Of a stretch of DNA of 64,000 bases, positions 34,892 to 43,141 are shown one piece after another. A program made the position numbers and the translations under genes. The notes beneath the pieces were generated by a model that made no database searches, had not been told where the DNA came from, and saw nothing but the letters and a program-made list of their open reading frames with translations. Each line of letters starts with the position of its first letter. Position 1 is the stretch's first letter. This DNA is from DAHUXT01 sp036273675 (lineage in GTDB: Bacteria; Chloroflexota; Ktedonobacteria; Ktedonobacterales; JADMIN01), in contig DASUHD010000159.1 in NCBI GenBank assembly GCA_036273675.1, forward strand, positions 7,018-71,017. Direction: 5' to 3'.

Positions 34892-36484
34892 TTACTTCTG
34901 ACCCAGGATAAGCGAACGTCCCGTCATGCCCGGAGGCTGCGGAATCTGGAGCAATTGCAGCATCGTCGGCGCGATATCCGCCAGGATGCCGTCGTGCCGC
35001 AGAGTAACTTCGGGCCACTGCGGCACGACAAAGAAGAACGGCACTGGATTGGTGGTGTGCGAGGTCAGCGGCTTTCCGGTATCATATTCGATAAGCTGCT
35101 CGGCGTTGCCGTGGTCGGCGGTAATCAGCACCGCGCCACCCTGGGCAATCGCCGCGTCTACCACGCGCCCCACGCCAGCATCCACCGCCTCGACCGCTTT
35201 GATGGTCGCGTCCAGCGATCCGGTATGGCCGACCATATCGGCATTGGCATAGTTCATGATGATGACATCATAGACGCCGCTCTGAATACGTCGCACCGCC
35301 TCATCGGTAAGCTCGGGCGCGCTCATCTCTGGCTTGAGATCGTAGGTGGCGACCTTCGGCGATGGCGCCAGCAGGCGGTCCTCGCCGAAGTAGGGCGTCT
35401 CGCGTCCACCGTTGAAAAAGAAGGTGACGTGGGCGTATTTCTCGGTCTCGGCGGTATGAAACTGCTTCAGCCCGCGATCCGCGAGAATCTTGGCGAGCGG
35501 CTCGTCCACATTGTCCGCCGGGAAAGCGACATCCACTGGCAGCCCGGCCTCATACTCGGTCATCGTGACGAAGACTAGCCCATCCAGGCGCGGGCCACGC
35601 TCGAACTTGCCCTCGGCCTGTGGCGGTAGCTCTGGCAGCACGAACGCCTTGGTCAGCTCGCGGCCACGGTCGGATCGGAAGTTGAAGTAGACGACGGCGT
35701 CGCCATCCTCCACCAGCGCGACGGGGTCATCGTTCTCCATCAGCACGACCGGCTCGATAAATTCATCGGTGACCTTGCGGTTATATGAATCTGATATCGC
35801 CTGCACCGGATCAACCGCACGCATGCCCTCGCCGCGCGTCATCGCCCAGTAGACACGGGCAATGCGATCCCAGCGACTGTCGCGGTCCATCGCATAGTAG
35901 CGCCCGGAAACAGTGGCTACCTTCGCCGGGTGGTCGCCGCCAATTTCCGCGGCCCGGGCGATCAGGTCTGTCATGTATTCTTTGGCGCCGAACGGCGAGG
36001 TATCGCGCCCATCGGTGAAGGCATGAATGTAGACGCGCTCGACGTTATGGCTGGCGGCAAGCTGGAGGCAGGCTTCGAGGTGGCCTTGATAGGCATGTAC
36101 CCCGCCGGGGCCGATCAGACCGCAGAAGTGCAGTTTGGTGTTGTTGTGCTTGACGTGCGCGACGGCCCTGAGCAGCGCTGGATTCTCAAAGAAGGAGCCG
36201 TCGTGGATGGCGGCGCTGACGCGTGTGAACTCCTGCAAAACGCGCTTGCCCGCGCCGATATTGAGGTGGCCAACTTCGGAGTTGCCCATCTGCCCTTCTG
36301 GCAGCCCTACCGCCGGGCCAGAGGTCGCCACCTGCGTATGGGGCCACTGGCGCGCGATGGCGTCGAGATGCGGCTTCTGGGCGAGTGCGATGGCGTTGGC
36401 GTCTTTGCGGGGATTGATGCCGTAGCCATCCATGATGATCAGCGCCAGCGGACGCGGCACGACGTGGGACGTTGGGCTGGCCAC
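34892..36484 (-). CDS. gpmI: 2,3-bisphosphoglycerate-independent phosphoglycerate mutase
   Basis: GpmI interconverts 3- and 2-phosphoglycerate in glycolysis. The 530-residue protein starts with L-A-L-I-I-M-D-G-Y-G, whose Asp binds Mn, and has the nucleophilic Ser in M-G-N-S-E-V-G-H near residue 70. T-A-D-H-G-N-A-E near residue 450 provides further metal ligands. GTG 36484 follows AGAGGA; the longer open frame would add 37 residues unlike any family member. It ends the minus-strand run that starts far from the nitroreductase gene. Confidence 0.95.
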   Translation of the reverse strand: MASPTSHVVPRPLALIIMDGYGINPRKDANAIALAQKPHLDAIARQWPHTQVATSGPAVGLPEGQMGNSEVGHLNIGAGKRVLQEFTRVSAAIHDGSFFENPALLRAVAHVKHNNTKLHFCGLIGPGGVHAYQGHLEACLQLAASHNVERVYIHAFTDGRDTSPFGAKEYMTDLIARAAEIGGDHPAKVATVSGRYYAMDRDSRWDRIARVYWAMTRGEGMRAVDPVQAISDSYNRKVTDEFIEPVVLMENDDPVALVEDGDAVVYFNFRSDRGRELTKAFVLPELPPQAEGKFERGPRLDGLVFVTMTEYEAGLPVDVAFPADNVDEPLAKILADRGLKQFHTAETEKYAHVTFFFNGGRETPYFGEDRLLAPSPKVATYDLKPEMSAPELTDEAVRRIQSGVYDVIIMNYANADMVGHTGSLDATIKAVEAVDAGVGRVVDAAIAQGGAVLITADHGNAEQLIEYDTGKPLTSHTTNPVPFFFVVPQWPEVTLRHDGILADIAPTMLQLLQIPQPPGMTGRSLILGQK

Positions 36485-36585
36485 TCCTCTACTCCTTGTA
36501 CTACTGTTTTGAATATCAAGCCCTGTATGTCGGGATATGCGCTTGCGTGCTCGCGTTCGCGGGGCCGCAAAAACACAGCCACTGT

Positions 36586-36594
36586 AGTATAGCA
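36586..36594 (-). promoter_or_regulatory. Extended -10 promoter of gpmI
   Basis: The minus strand reads TGC-TATACT about 100 bases before the gpmI GTG. No convincing -35 is seen. Confidence 0.45.
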
Positions 36595-36781
36595 TAGGGG
36601 CAGGAGGGCAGCGGGCCGCAGGTGTTTGGAGCCCGCGTCGGCGGGTTTCGTGGCGGAGTATAGCGAGGCTGTTCAGGCGTGACTTCAGGCGCCAGACTGG
36701 TGATTGCAGGTCTTTACCCGTTCGGAAATGACAAATCTCCCCACCACAAGTCGTACCAGTACCGGTTCTCTCGGGCGCCTA

Positions 36782-36790
36782 TGCTATAAT
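36782..36790 (+). promoter_or_regulatory. Extended -10 promoter of the signal peptidase genes
   Basis: TGC-TATAAT is a perfect extended -10 element 74 bases before the lepB start. The -35 region is poor, as is usual for extended -10 promoters. It would drive lepB and probably the second signal peptidase gene. Confidence 0.55.
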
Positions 36791-36864
36791 GCGCATCGGT
36801 CACCTCATCTTTGGATGTTCTGGGAGGGCTGGCCGCACATGATGTATCGATGGAGGCAGCGAGC

Positions 36865-37536
36865 ATGACGCAAGACGTGCGGTCAGGCAATCGGCAGCCG
36901 GGGCCGGGGTCGCCCAGTGTGCTTCGGCCCGGCATGCAGGTGGCTGAGAACCACTCACGGCTTCTGCGCGAGGCGATTGAGACTATTCTCCTGACCCTGC
37001 TGGTCTTCGCGGTCGTCAAAGTGACGGTTCAGCCCTACCATATTGAAGGCCCCAGTATGGAGCCTGGTCTCTATACCAATGAGTTTGTCCTGGTCAATCA
37101 GCTTGCGTATCGCTTTGGCAACCCGTCACGTGGTGATGTCATCGTCTTTCACCCGCCGAATGACCCGGGCGAGCAGTATATCAAGCGGGTTATTGCGGTC
37201 CCAGGTGATACCGTCTCGGTGACCGCCACGAATGTGTGTGTTGATAATGTCAAATTGAACGAGCCGTATACCTATCCACTGGCGCCGGGCGAGTTTGGCA
37301 GTCCTGCCATTCTCAGTGACGTCAAGCTCAAAGCTGGACAGTATTTCGTGCTCGGCGATCACCGGGATAACAGTACTGATTCACGTGTCTTTGGGCCGGT
37401 ACCAGCGCAAAATATCATTGGCAAGGCTGAATTTGTCTTCTGGCCGTTCGGCAGCATTCACATGATCGATAGCTATCATAGCGTCTTCCAGAATGTTCAT
37501 CCCTCGGCGCAGGCGCCGTCCGACACATGCGGGTAA
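36865..37536 (+). CDS. lepB: Signal peptidase I
   Basis: Signal peptidase I cleaves signal peptides from exported proteins. The 223-residue product has one membrane segment (about residues 36-54). The catalytic Ser64 lies in G-P-S-M-E-P and the catalytic Lys107 in I-K-R-V-I-A-V-P-G-D. The late box G-D-H-R-D-N-S-T-D-S-R is intact. ATG 36865 follows GGAGG by eight bases; upstream in-frame TTG and ATG codons are less suitable. A related but altered gene follows after 79 bases. Confidence 0.94.
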   Translation: MTQDVRSGNRQPGPGSPSVLRPGMQVAENHSRLLREAIETILLTLLVFAVVKVTVQPYHIEGPSMEPGLYTNEFVLVNQLAYRFGNPSRGDVIVFHPPNDPGEQYIKRVIAVPGDTVSVTATNVCVDNVKLNEPYTYPLAPGEFGSPAILSDVKLKAGQYFVLGDHRDNSTDSRVFGPVPAQNIIGKAEFVFWPFGSIHMIDSYHSVFQNVHPSAQAPSDTCG

Positions 37537-37615
37537 CGCTGAGCGCAAGGTGTGATGAATGCTGTATAGCCCCCGGAATCTATCTATAGACATTGAGAAG
37601 TGAGTGGAGAGCGGA

Positions 37616-38230
37616 ATGGCACGACAGTCTCCGGCGCGGCCAGTGAACCGGGCCGTCTCGATGCAGCGCGCACACCTGGCGCGCGAACTCGTCGAGACGC
37701 TGTTGTTGGTCGGGCTGATCTTCGTGATCGTGCATTTTACGATTCAGTCGTATAGCGTGGGCGATACCTCAATGGGCGCCGCGCTGCAGCCGAATCAAAC
37801 GGTTCTGATCAATAAGCAGGCGTACCTTTTTGGCGGTCCAGGTCGCGGTGATGTGGTGGTGCTGACGACTGACCCCTCCGATCCAAACGCCACGTTTGCG
37901 CGGCGGGTTGTTGGTCTGCCAGGCGATACGGTTTCCGTGTCGGCAACCTCGATCATCATCAACGGCGTCACACTCAACGAGCCATTCATTCAGGTGCCGC
38001 CGGGTTCCGCGCAGAATAGCACGCTGCGAGCGCCGACTACGCTTGGCCCGAACGAGTATTTTGTCCTGGCGGATAGCCGCCTGGGAAACGACAGATTTGA
38101 CTCTCGGGGCTTTGGCCCTGTATCCAGGAGCAATATCATTGGCCGGGCCGTGATGGTCTTCTGGCCACTGAGCCAATTTCACTGGATTGATACGCACTCC
38201 GACGACTATTCTAATATTAAGAACTCCTAG
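37616..38230 (+). CDS. Signal peptidase I paralogue with altered catalytic motifs
   Basis: This 204-residue protein shares the fold and layout of the preceding lepB: one membrane segment (about 24-40), Ser52 in T-S-M-G-A-A, R-G-D-V-V-V, and the V-V-G-L-P-G-D box. The general-base lysine is replaced: the box reads F-A-R-R-V-V-G, with R96 at its position. Two other motifs also differ, S-M-G-A instead of S-M-x-P and A-D-S-R-L-G-N-D-R-F-D-S-R instead of G-D-N-R-x-x-S-x-D-S-R. The frame is intact with a good start (GGAG before ATG 37616), so it is likely expressed but may not cleave peptides. Confidence 0.85.
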   Translation: MARQSPARPVNRAVSMQRAHLARELVETLLLVGLIFVIVHFTIQSYSVGDTSMGAALQPNQTVLINKQAYLFGGPGRGDVVVLTTDPSDPNATFARRVVGLPGDTVSVSATSIIINGVTLNEPFIQVPPGSAQNSTLRAPTTLGPNEYFVLADSRLGNDRFDSRGFGPVSRSNIIGRAVMVFWPLSQFHWIDTHSDDYSNIKNS

Positions 38231-38248
38231 CCTGGGAAGGCGCGGCCC

Positions 38249-39202
38249 ATGTCACCTCTCTTCACGGTTGCCGAGTGGACGCTTCTTGGCGTGCTTGTGC
38301 TGCTGGCTGGGCTGCTCCTCTTTACCTTTCAGATGGCGCGCAAGCTGCTCCAGCCCGAGCGTCGAGCGATGGCGATTACTCCCGAGGATGTTGGCTTGCC
38401 GATGAGCGCGGTGCGGATTCCCAGCCCGCGCGGAACCCTGGCAGGCTGGTATCTTCCCTCGCGCAACGGCTGCACGCTGATTTGTTGCCACGGCATCAAC
38501 GACAACTCCGGGCAGTGGGTCGCGCCAGTGGCGAAGCTGCACGCGCGCGGCGGCTATGGCGCGTTGCTCTTCGATTTTTCTGGCCACGGTCAGAGCGAGG
38601 GCAATCAGGTGACGTATGGCATTCGCGAGCGCCAGGATGTGACGGCGGCCATCGAGTATCTGCGCGAGCGCGGAGATGTGAACATGGAGCGGCTGGCCAT
38701 CCTCGGCAATTCGCTCGGCGCGATTACGGCGGTGATGGCGGCGGCAGAGCATCCTGAACTCGGCGCGGTGGTCCTCGAAAGCGGCTTCTCTGACCTCCAT
38801 CATGATATCGCCAAGATCTTCGCCCGCTACACCGGCCTGCCCGCATTTCCCTTCGTGCGTCTGGTGATCTTCTGGGGCCAGCGCATTGCCCGTGTCCGGC
38901 TCTCCGAGGTTCGCCCGGCGCAAATCATCGGCGACATTGCCCCGCGCCCGGTGCTCATCATCTCTGATCTGCGCGACGCTCTTGCCGATGAGCCGTATGA
39001 CGGCGAATTCCTCTACCGGGCCGCTGGCAGCCCCAAGGAACTGTGGCAGGTCGCCGAAGCCACCCATGTCAATGCGTTTGGCGTCGATCCAGCGGCATGG
39101 AGCGACCGCGTGGGTAACTTCCTGGACACATATCTTGCCGCGCCGTCTACGTCCGCCGCATCTGCCACGTCACTCGATCTGTCCGGCGGCGAGTCGCTCT
39201 AA
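38249..39202 (+). CDS. Membrane-anchored alpha/beta hydrolase
   Basis: The 317-residue protein starts with a single hydrophobic segment (residues 8-30) and then an alpha/beta hydrolase domain. C-C-H-G-I-N-D-N-S near residue 80 is the oxyanion region, D-F-S-G-H-G-Q-S follows, and the nucleophile elbow is G-N-S-L-G near residue 152. A late T-H-V-N-A-F holds the His. It lies 18 bases after the second signal peptidase gene, probably in the same transcript. The substrate is unknown. Confidence 0.85.
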   Translation: MSPLFTVAEWTLLGVLVLLAGLLLFTFQMARKLLQPERRAMAITPEDVGLPMSAVRIPSPRGTLAGWYLPSRNGCTLICCHGINDNSGQWVAPVAKLHARGGYGALLFDFSGHGQSEGNQVTYGIRERQDVTAAIEYLRERGDVNMERLAILGNSLGAITAVMAAAEHPELGAVVLESGFSDLHHDIAKIFARYTGLPAFPFVRLVIFWGQRIARVRLSEVRPAQIIGDIAPRPVLIISDLRDALADEPYDGEFLYRAAGSPKELWQVAEATHVNAFGVDPAAWSDRVGNFLDTYLAAPSTSAASATSLDLSGGESL

Positions 39203-39242
39203 CTACGTTGGTAACTGCATGCGCCTTCCACGCGCCAGGCGA

Positions 39243-39248
39243 TATACT
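39243..39248 (+). promoter_or_regulatory. Possible -10 box of mutM
   Basis: TATACT lies 33 bases before the mutM start. The hexamer 17 bases upstream (TGCGCC) is a poor -35. Confidence 0.3.
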
Positions 39249-39280
39249 TAGGTGTTGGCCGAACGAGGAGGGGAAATGTC

Positions 39281-40123
39281 ATGCCTGAGTTGCCCGAAGT
39301 CGAGTATGTTGCCCGGCAGTTGCGCGAGGCATTGGTGGGGTCGCGTATCACGCGGACCGAGGTGCTCTGGCCGCGCGCCGTCAGCCGGATGTCTCCCGAG
39401 GAGTTGATTGCGCGGCTGACCGGCAGGCGCGTGCTGGCGGTGGGGAGACGCGCGAAATACCTCGTGCTGACGCTCGACAGTGGCGAGTCGGTCGTGATTC
39501 ACCGTCGCATGTCGGGCAATCTGCGGCTAGCGCGCGCCGACGAAGACGCCCCCTATACGCGCGTGACATTTCTGCTGAGCAATGGCCGACGATTACTCTT
39601 CACCGACCCACGCAAGTTCGGGCGCGTCACCGTGGTCGCCCCTGATGAGCTGCCCGCGCTCTTCAGTCGGCTTGGCCCGGAGCCGCTCGACGCCGATTTC
39701 ACGCCCGAGGTGCTGGCGGCGCGGTTGGGCAAGAGCAGCCGGGCCATCAAGGTCGCGCTGCTCGATCAGTCGGTGGTGGCGGGCCTGGGCAACATCTACG
39801 CCGACGAGGCGCTCTTTCGCGCGCGGATTCATCCGTTGCGGTCGGCGTCGTCGCTGACCCCTGACGAAATCGTTGCCCTGCACGCGGGAATTCAGGAGGC
39901 GCTGCGGACGGGCATCGAGCATGGCGGCACGACGTTTGGGCGGCATCGCGGCCTCTATGACGAGCCTGGCAGCAATCTAGAGCATGTACAGGTCTACCAC
40001 CGTACCGGCCAACCGTGCCTGCGTTGCGGCGCGCCTATCGAGCGCATCCGCCTCGCGCAGAGAAGCGCGCACTTTTGTCCACAGTGCCAGCCCTCCTCGG
40101 AGGCAGCCGCCGCGGCATTATGA
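39281..40123 (+). CDS. mutM: Formamidopyrimidine-DNA glycosylase (Fpg/MutM)
   Basis: MutM removes oxidised purines from DNA and nicks the site. The 280-residue protein begins M-P-E-L-P-E-V-E, giving the catalytic Pro2 and Glu3, with a conserved lysine in R-R-A-K-Y-L. The C-terminal zinc finger is C-L-R-C and C-P-Q-C with R-T-G-Q-P before it. The helix-two-turn-helix region is V-A-G-L-G-N-I-Y-A-D-E. AGGAGGGG precedes the start. Confidence 0.96.
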   Translation: MPELPEVEYVARQLREALVGSRITRTEVLWPRAVSRMSPEELIARLTGRRVLAVGRRAKYLVLTLDSGESVVIHRRMSGNLRLARADEDAPYTRVTFLLSNGRRLLFTDPRKFGRVTVVAPDELPALFSRLGPEPLDADFTPEVLAARLGKSSRAIKVALLDQSVVAGLGNIYADEALFRARIHPLRSASSLTPDEIVALHAGIQEALRTGIEHGGTTFGRHRGLYDEPGSNLEHVQVYHRTGQPCLRCGAPIERIRLAQRSAHFCPQCQPSSEAAAAAL

Positions 40124-40151
40124 CACCGTAGCGACAGCTTTTTGATGACGC

Positions 40152-40697
40152 TTACGGCCCAGCGCTGACAGTTGGCGTACCCGTGTCTGGCGCGGTGGTT
40201 GGCGTCGGAGCGGTGTTTACGCCTGGTGTAAAGAACGTCTGCGCGGGCGGAGAGCCGGGATAGTTCGTCGTGACATTCACGACGACCGGCTGGCCCGGGT
40301 TCGGGTCATTGTAGCTGAAAGTCACGGTCGCATAGCCGTCGGCGCCAGTGCGTGCGGTGAACTGCTGATTAATAGGATTACCGACACTTACGTTCACCTG
40401 AACGCCGGCGGGCGGCGGGTGGCTCGGCCCCTGCATCGACGGGTCCTGTATCCGACAGACGACGTAGATGGTGACGGTGTCATTGAGATTGGGGGAGAAG
40501 TTCGATGGCCACGCGCCAACCGTGAACCCCGGAAACTTCGGTGTCGGCGTCAAATTGGAGGCATTGGGTGTCGGGATGAGGATGGTATTGCTTCCCCCCG
40601 AACTCGCGGAGCTAGGCGCCTGGCAGGCAACCAGAGAGACGGCGATAATGCCGAGGGCAATTATTAGCAGCGCAAACCGTTTTGCCTGAACCGGCAT
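40152..40697 (-). CDS. Lipoprotein of unknown function
   Basis: The 181-residue protein has a lipoprotein signal peptide: Lys/Arg, a hydrophobic run, then S-L-V-A-C, with Cys near residue 25. The mature part is rich in Ser, Thr, Pro and Asn, with an immunoglobulin-like or carboxypeptidase-regulatory-like pattern (T-A-R-T-G-A-D-G-Y-A-T-V-T-F) around residues 110-125. A low-complexity Thr/Pro tail ends it. I assign no function. ATG 40697 follows AAGGAT. Confidence 0.75.
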   Translation of the reverse strand: MPVQAKRFALLIIALGIIAVSLVACQAPSSASSGGSNTILIPTPNASNLTPTPKFPGFTVGAWPSNFSPNLNDTVTIYVVCRIQDPSMQGPSHPPPAGVQVNVSVGNPINQQFTARTGADGYATVTFSYNDPNPGQPVVVNVTTNYPGSPPAQTFFTPGVNTAPTPTTAPDTGTPTVSAGP

Positions 40698-40806
40698 GAT
40701 CCTTCCCTCACTTCTATCCCAATGAATATCATGCGCAGACTTCGCAGACATACAGAGGCAATGCCAGAATATTCAATGCTTATGAGAATAAGGCGAACGC
40801 GGGTAC

Positions 40807-40836
40807 AGTATAGCAGCCCGTGAAAACGAGAGGCAA
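40807..40836 (-). promoter_or_regulatory. Promoter of the lipoprotein gene
   Basis: On the minus strand TTGCCT (40836-40831) and an extended -10 TGC-TATACT (hexamer 40812-40807) are 18 bases apart, about 110 bases before the start. Confidence 0.5.
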
Positions 40837-40954
40837 GACGCGGGCCAATCGGGCTAGATGCCTGTCCGTGGAACATCTGCAATAAAGCTCTCATATAGCA
40901 CTGTGTATGTTTCCACTTCTTCATTCTTTCTGAAGAGATTCCAATCGAGCGCTC

Positions 40955-40984
40955 TTGCGGCGCGGTGTACTTGCGTGCTATATG
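40955..40984 (+). promoter_or_regulatory. Promoter of larB
   Basis: TTGCGG (40955-40960) and extended -10 TGC-TATATG (hexamer 40979-40984) are 18 bases apart, leaving a leader of about 44 bases. Confidence 0.45.
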
Positions 40985-41034
40985 TTATGTCATAGTGCGC
41001 CTGGCAGGTGTAGTCAGCGGATGTCGAGGAGTCC

Positions 41035-41811
41035 ATGGGTCAGTCAGGATCTGGAGGGGGCGCGCAAGATGGCGAGTCGATCGAGCATGCCGATGCTAGG
41101 GATGCCCGACCCGATTTCGACCGCGAAACGCGCAAAGGGATTCCAGAAATGGTGCTGGCTGAGGTGAAAACGGACGAACAGGTGCTCTCTATCGTACGGG
41201 CGTTTGTCGCAACGAATGGCCGCGCGGTGGTGACGCGCCTGCGCGCTGGGACACTGGCTCTTCTTCACACTGAATTCCCTGGGCATGTGGATGCGCGACC
41301 GGTTGCCCGCGCGGCCGCGATCCATGCGCCTGACTATAGACGCCCACAGACTGGGGGGCATGTTGGTATCCTGACCGCCGGCACCAGTGATATTCCCGTT
41401 GCCGAAGAAGCACGGTTGGTGGCCGAGGAAATGGGATGCCAGGTGTCAACGCTCTTTGATGTGGGCGTGGCGGGATTACACCGCCTGCTTTCGCCGCTGC
41501 GCGAGCTACTGGCCAGCGATGTCGCGGTGCTGGTGGTATGCGCGGGGATGGATGGCGCACTGCCGAGCGTTGTCTCGGGACTTTCGCCAGTGCCAGTGAT
41601 TGGTGTTCCCACCTCCATTGGCTATGGCGCGGGCGGGAAGGGGCGCGCTGCATTGCTGGCGATGCTGCAAACGTGTGCGCCGGGGTTAACCGTTGTCAAC
41701 ATCGACAACGGCGCCGGCGCTGGCGCCACGGCCGCTCTCATCGCCAATCGACTTGCGACTGCCCGACACGCTGCTCTCCGCGATGCATCAAATTGGTCGG
41801 GGGAGGAGTGA
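41035..41811 (+). CDS. larB: LarB family nickel-pincer cofactor biosynthesis protein
   Basis: The 258-residue protein matches LarB, the carboxylase/hydrolase that begins synthesis of the nickel-pincer nucleotide of lactate racemase-type enzymes. It is related to PurE, with G-I-L-T-A-G-T-S-D-I-P-V-A-E-E-A near residue 115 and C-A-G-M-D-G-A-L-P-S-V-V near 168. The family segment R-K-G-I-P-E-M-V near residue 35 is also present. The start follows GAGGAG. No larC, larE or larA is in the window, so the pathway partners must lie elsewhere or be absent. Confidence 0.88.
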   Translation: MGQSGSGGGAQDGESIEHADARDARPDFDRETRKGIPEMVLAEVKTDEQVLSIVRAFVATNGRAVVTRLRAGTLALLHTEFPGHVDARPVARAAAIHAPDYRRPQTGGHVGILTAGTSDIPVAEEARLVAEEMGCQVSTLFDVGVAGLHRLLSPLRELLASDVAVLVVCAGMDGALPSVVSGLSPVPVIGVPTSIGYGAGGKGRAALLAMLQTCAPGLTVVNIDNGAGAGATAALIANRLATARHAALRDASNWSGEE

Positions 41812-42039
41812 CGCATCAGCGTCGGATGGAGCGTCGGGTGGGATCTGCTATTTGACAGCATTACAGCGTCTTCCTGCATAGCGCGTAGTATACGCGGGCT
41901 GGCGTGAATCCTGCAATTGAGCAGGGTAAATTGCCGCCGACCGCTGATCTCTCTCATGATTGGGAGAGTTAGGCAGGTCGAGGCAACGAGTCGTTTTCCA
42001 GAGCGCAACAACTGTTGAGAAACAAAGAGGTGCAACACT

Positions 42040-42318
42040 ATGGCAGCCAGCAAGCGAGGACCAGAACCCGGTTCCGACAAGGCGAAACACGGTGGCCAGG
42101 CGGTTCGTGAGAAGTATGGCCCCGAGTTCTACTCCCGTATTGGCAAAAAAGGTGGCGAGGCCGTCAAGCAGAAGCTCGGCTCGACGTTCTACGCCGAGAT
42201 AGGCAAAAAGGGCGGCGAGTCAACCAAGCGGCAACAGGGCGCCGAGTTCTACTCCCGCATCGGCAAGAAGGGCGGCGAGCGTGGCCGCGGTACTCCCAAA
42301 CAGCAGCGTAGCCACTAA
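42040..42318 (+). CDS. KGG-repeat stress protein (GsiB/LEA group 1-like)
   Basis: The 92-residue hydrophilic protein consists of three 20-residue repeats between residues 16 and 76, each starting K-(H/K)-G-G and ending F-Y-(S/A)-(R/E)-I-G, followed by a partial fourth. It resembles bacterial KGG/GsiB proteins and plant group 1 LEA proteins, which are made under stress, desiccation or starvation. GAGGTG precedes the start, and a full TTGACA (41852-41857) lies about 180 bases upstream with a weak -10. Confidence 0.85.
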   Translation: MAASKRGPEPGSDKAKHGGQAVREKYGPEFYSRIGKKGGEAVKQKLGSTFYAEIGKKGGESTKRQQGAEFYSRIGKKGGERGRGTPKQQRSH

Positions 42319-42650
42319 GGCGCATCTTGCCCTATGAACGCAGCACATCGCTTAAGAAACGGCGTCGGGTCGCACTGGCGTCGTTTCTTGCTGTGTTCGC
42401 GTTCCCACCTCCCCATTCACGGTAAGCAGAAAGCGTAAAATAGCCTATCGTCGCTGTGCGATTTGTTGGACATCCCCCTCCGAAAAACTCCTTCTTTACG
42501 GATGGCCTGTTTCCTGTACAATGGGTGCAACATCGACACGGCGTCTATGTCGCTTGCCGGCACGAATCTGCCAGGCTAGGCCGTCCCTCTCTTATTCGGG
42601 GCGCAACGGAGCGTTCCGCCTCAGTGCATGAGTTTTTGGAGGTCTGTCAC
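42319..42650. other. 332-base gap between the KGG and membrane protein genes
   Basis: It holds the KGG terminator and a possible promoter for the next gene: TTTACG (42495-42500) and TACAAT (42517-42522), spacer 16. An open frame runs through part of it, but the downstream GGAGGT and membrane start show the gene begins at 42651. Confidence 0.5.
42354..42389 (+). terminator. Terminator hairpin after the KGG gene
   Basis: AAGAAACGGCG (42354-42364) pairs with CGTCGTTTCTT (42379-42389), 11 bp with one G-T pair, around a 14-base loop. Confidence 0.6.
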
Positions 42651-43052
42651 ATGGGACATCGTAGCGCGCATTACTTCCTGTGGTTCATCCTGTTTGGTCT
42701 TATCGCTGGCGCTGCTAGTCTTTTCAGCAAGGACCATTCAATTGCCTCTTCGGAGGCCATCTGGCTCCTGGTCAGTGGTGTGTTGGGCATTCTGGTGACG
42801 CAGAAGTGGCTCAACGAAGGCAAGTTCGCCCAGATCTACGATTTCATCATCGGCGTAATCTTCACGCTGGTAGGTCTTGTGGGCGTGCTCCAGATATTTG
42901 CTCCTAATCTCGTTTCGGGCCTCGGCTCCCTACCAGGAGGGCTGGTCACCAAGACGACTATTATTGGGCTGAGCCTGGGGCTTCTCCCTGGGATCGTGCA
43001 TCTGGTGCTGGGACTTCAGTCGCTCAACCACGGGCTGCGCAGCGGCAAGTAG
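42651..43052 (+). CDS. Small integral membrane protein of unknown function
   Basis: This 133-residue protein has four hydrophobic segments, at about residues 8-25, 33-50, 62-84 and 98-120. It contains no motif I can name. GGAGGT seven bases from ATG 42651 sets the start; the open frame extends upstream without coding character. A strong terminator follows. Confidence 0.75.
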   Translation: MGHRSAHYFLWFILFGLIAGAASLFSKDHSIASSEAIWLLVSGVLGILVTQKWLNEGKFAQIYDFIIGVIFTLVGLVGVLQIFAPNLVSGLGSLPGGLVTKTTIIGLSLGLLPGIVHLVLGLQSLNHGLRSGK

Positions 43053-43064
43053 TAATTGCTTATA

Positions 43065-43113
43065 TCAGAAAACCCTCCCTGGTGACCACTATCGACCAGG
43101 GAGGGTTTTCTGA
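43065..43113. terminator. Strong bidirectional terminator
   Basis: A perfect 19-bp stem (43065-43083 with 43095-43113) with an 11-base loop contains AAAA on one side and TTTT on the other. It ends both the small membrane protein gene and the convergent etf operon. Confidence 0.85.
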
Positions 43114-43141
43114 TGCGGTATCTAGGCAGTAATGCTGCGAC

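Larger units (their letters stand above)
36485..36864. other. 380-base divergent promoter region between gpmI and lepB
   Basis: The stretch holds the gpmI promoter on the minus strand and the lepB promoter on the plus strand. No further gene, repeat or strong hairpin is seen. Confidence 0.6.
40698..41034. other. 337-base divergent region between the lipoprotein gene and larB
   Basis: It contains the lipoprotein promoter and the larB promoter. Otherwise it is AT-richer than its surroundings and shows no gene. Confidence 0.55.
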
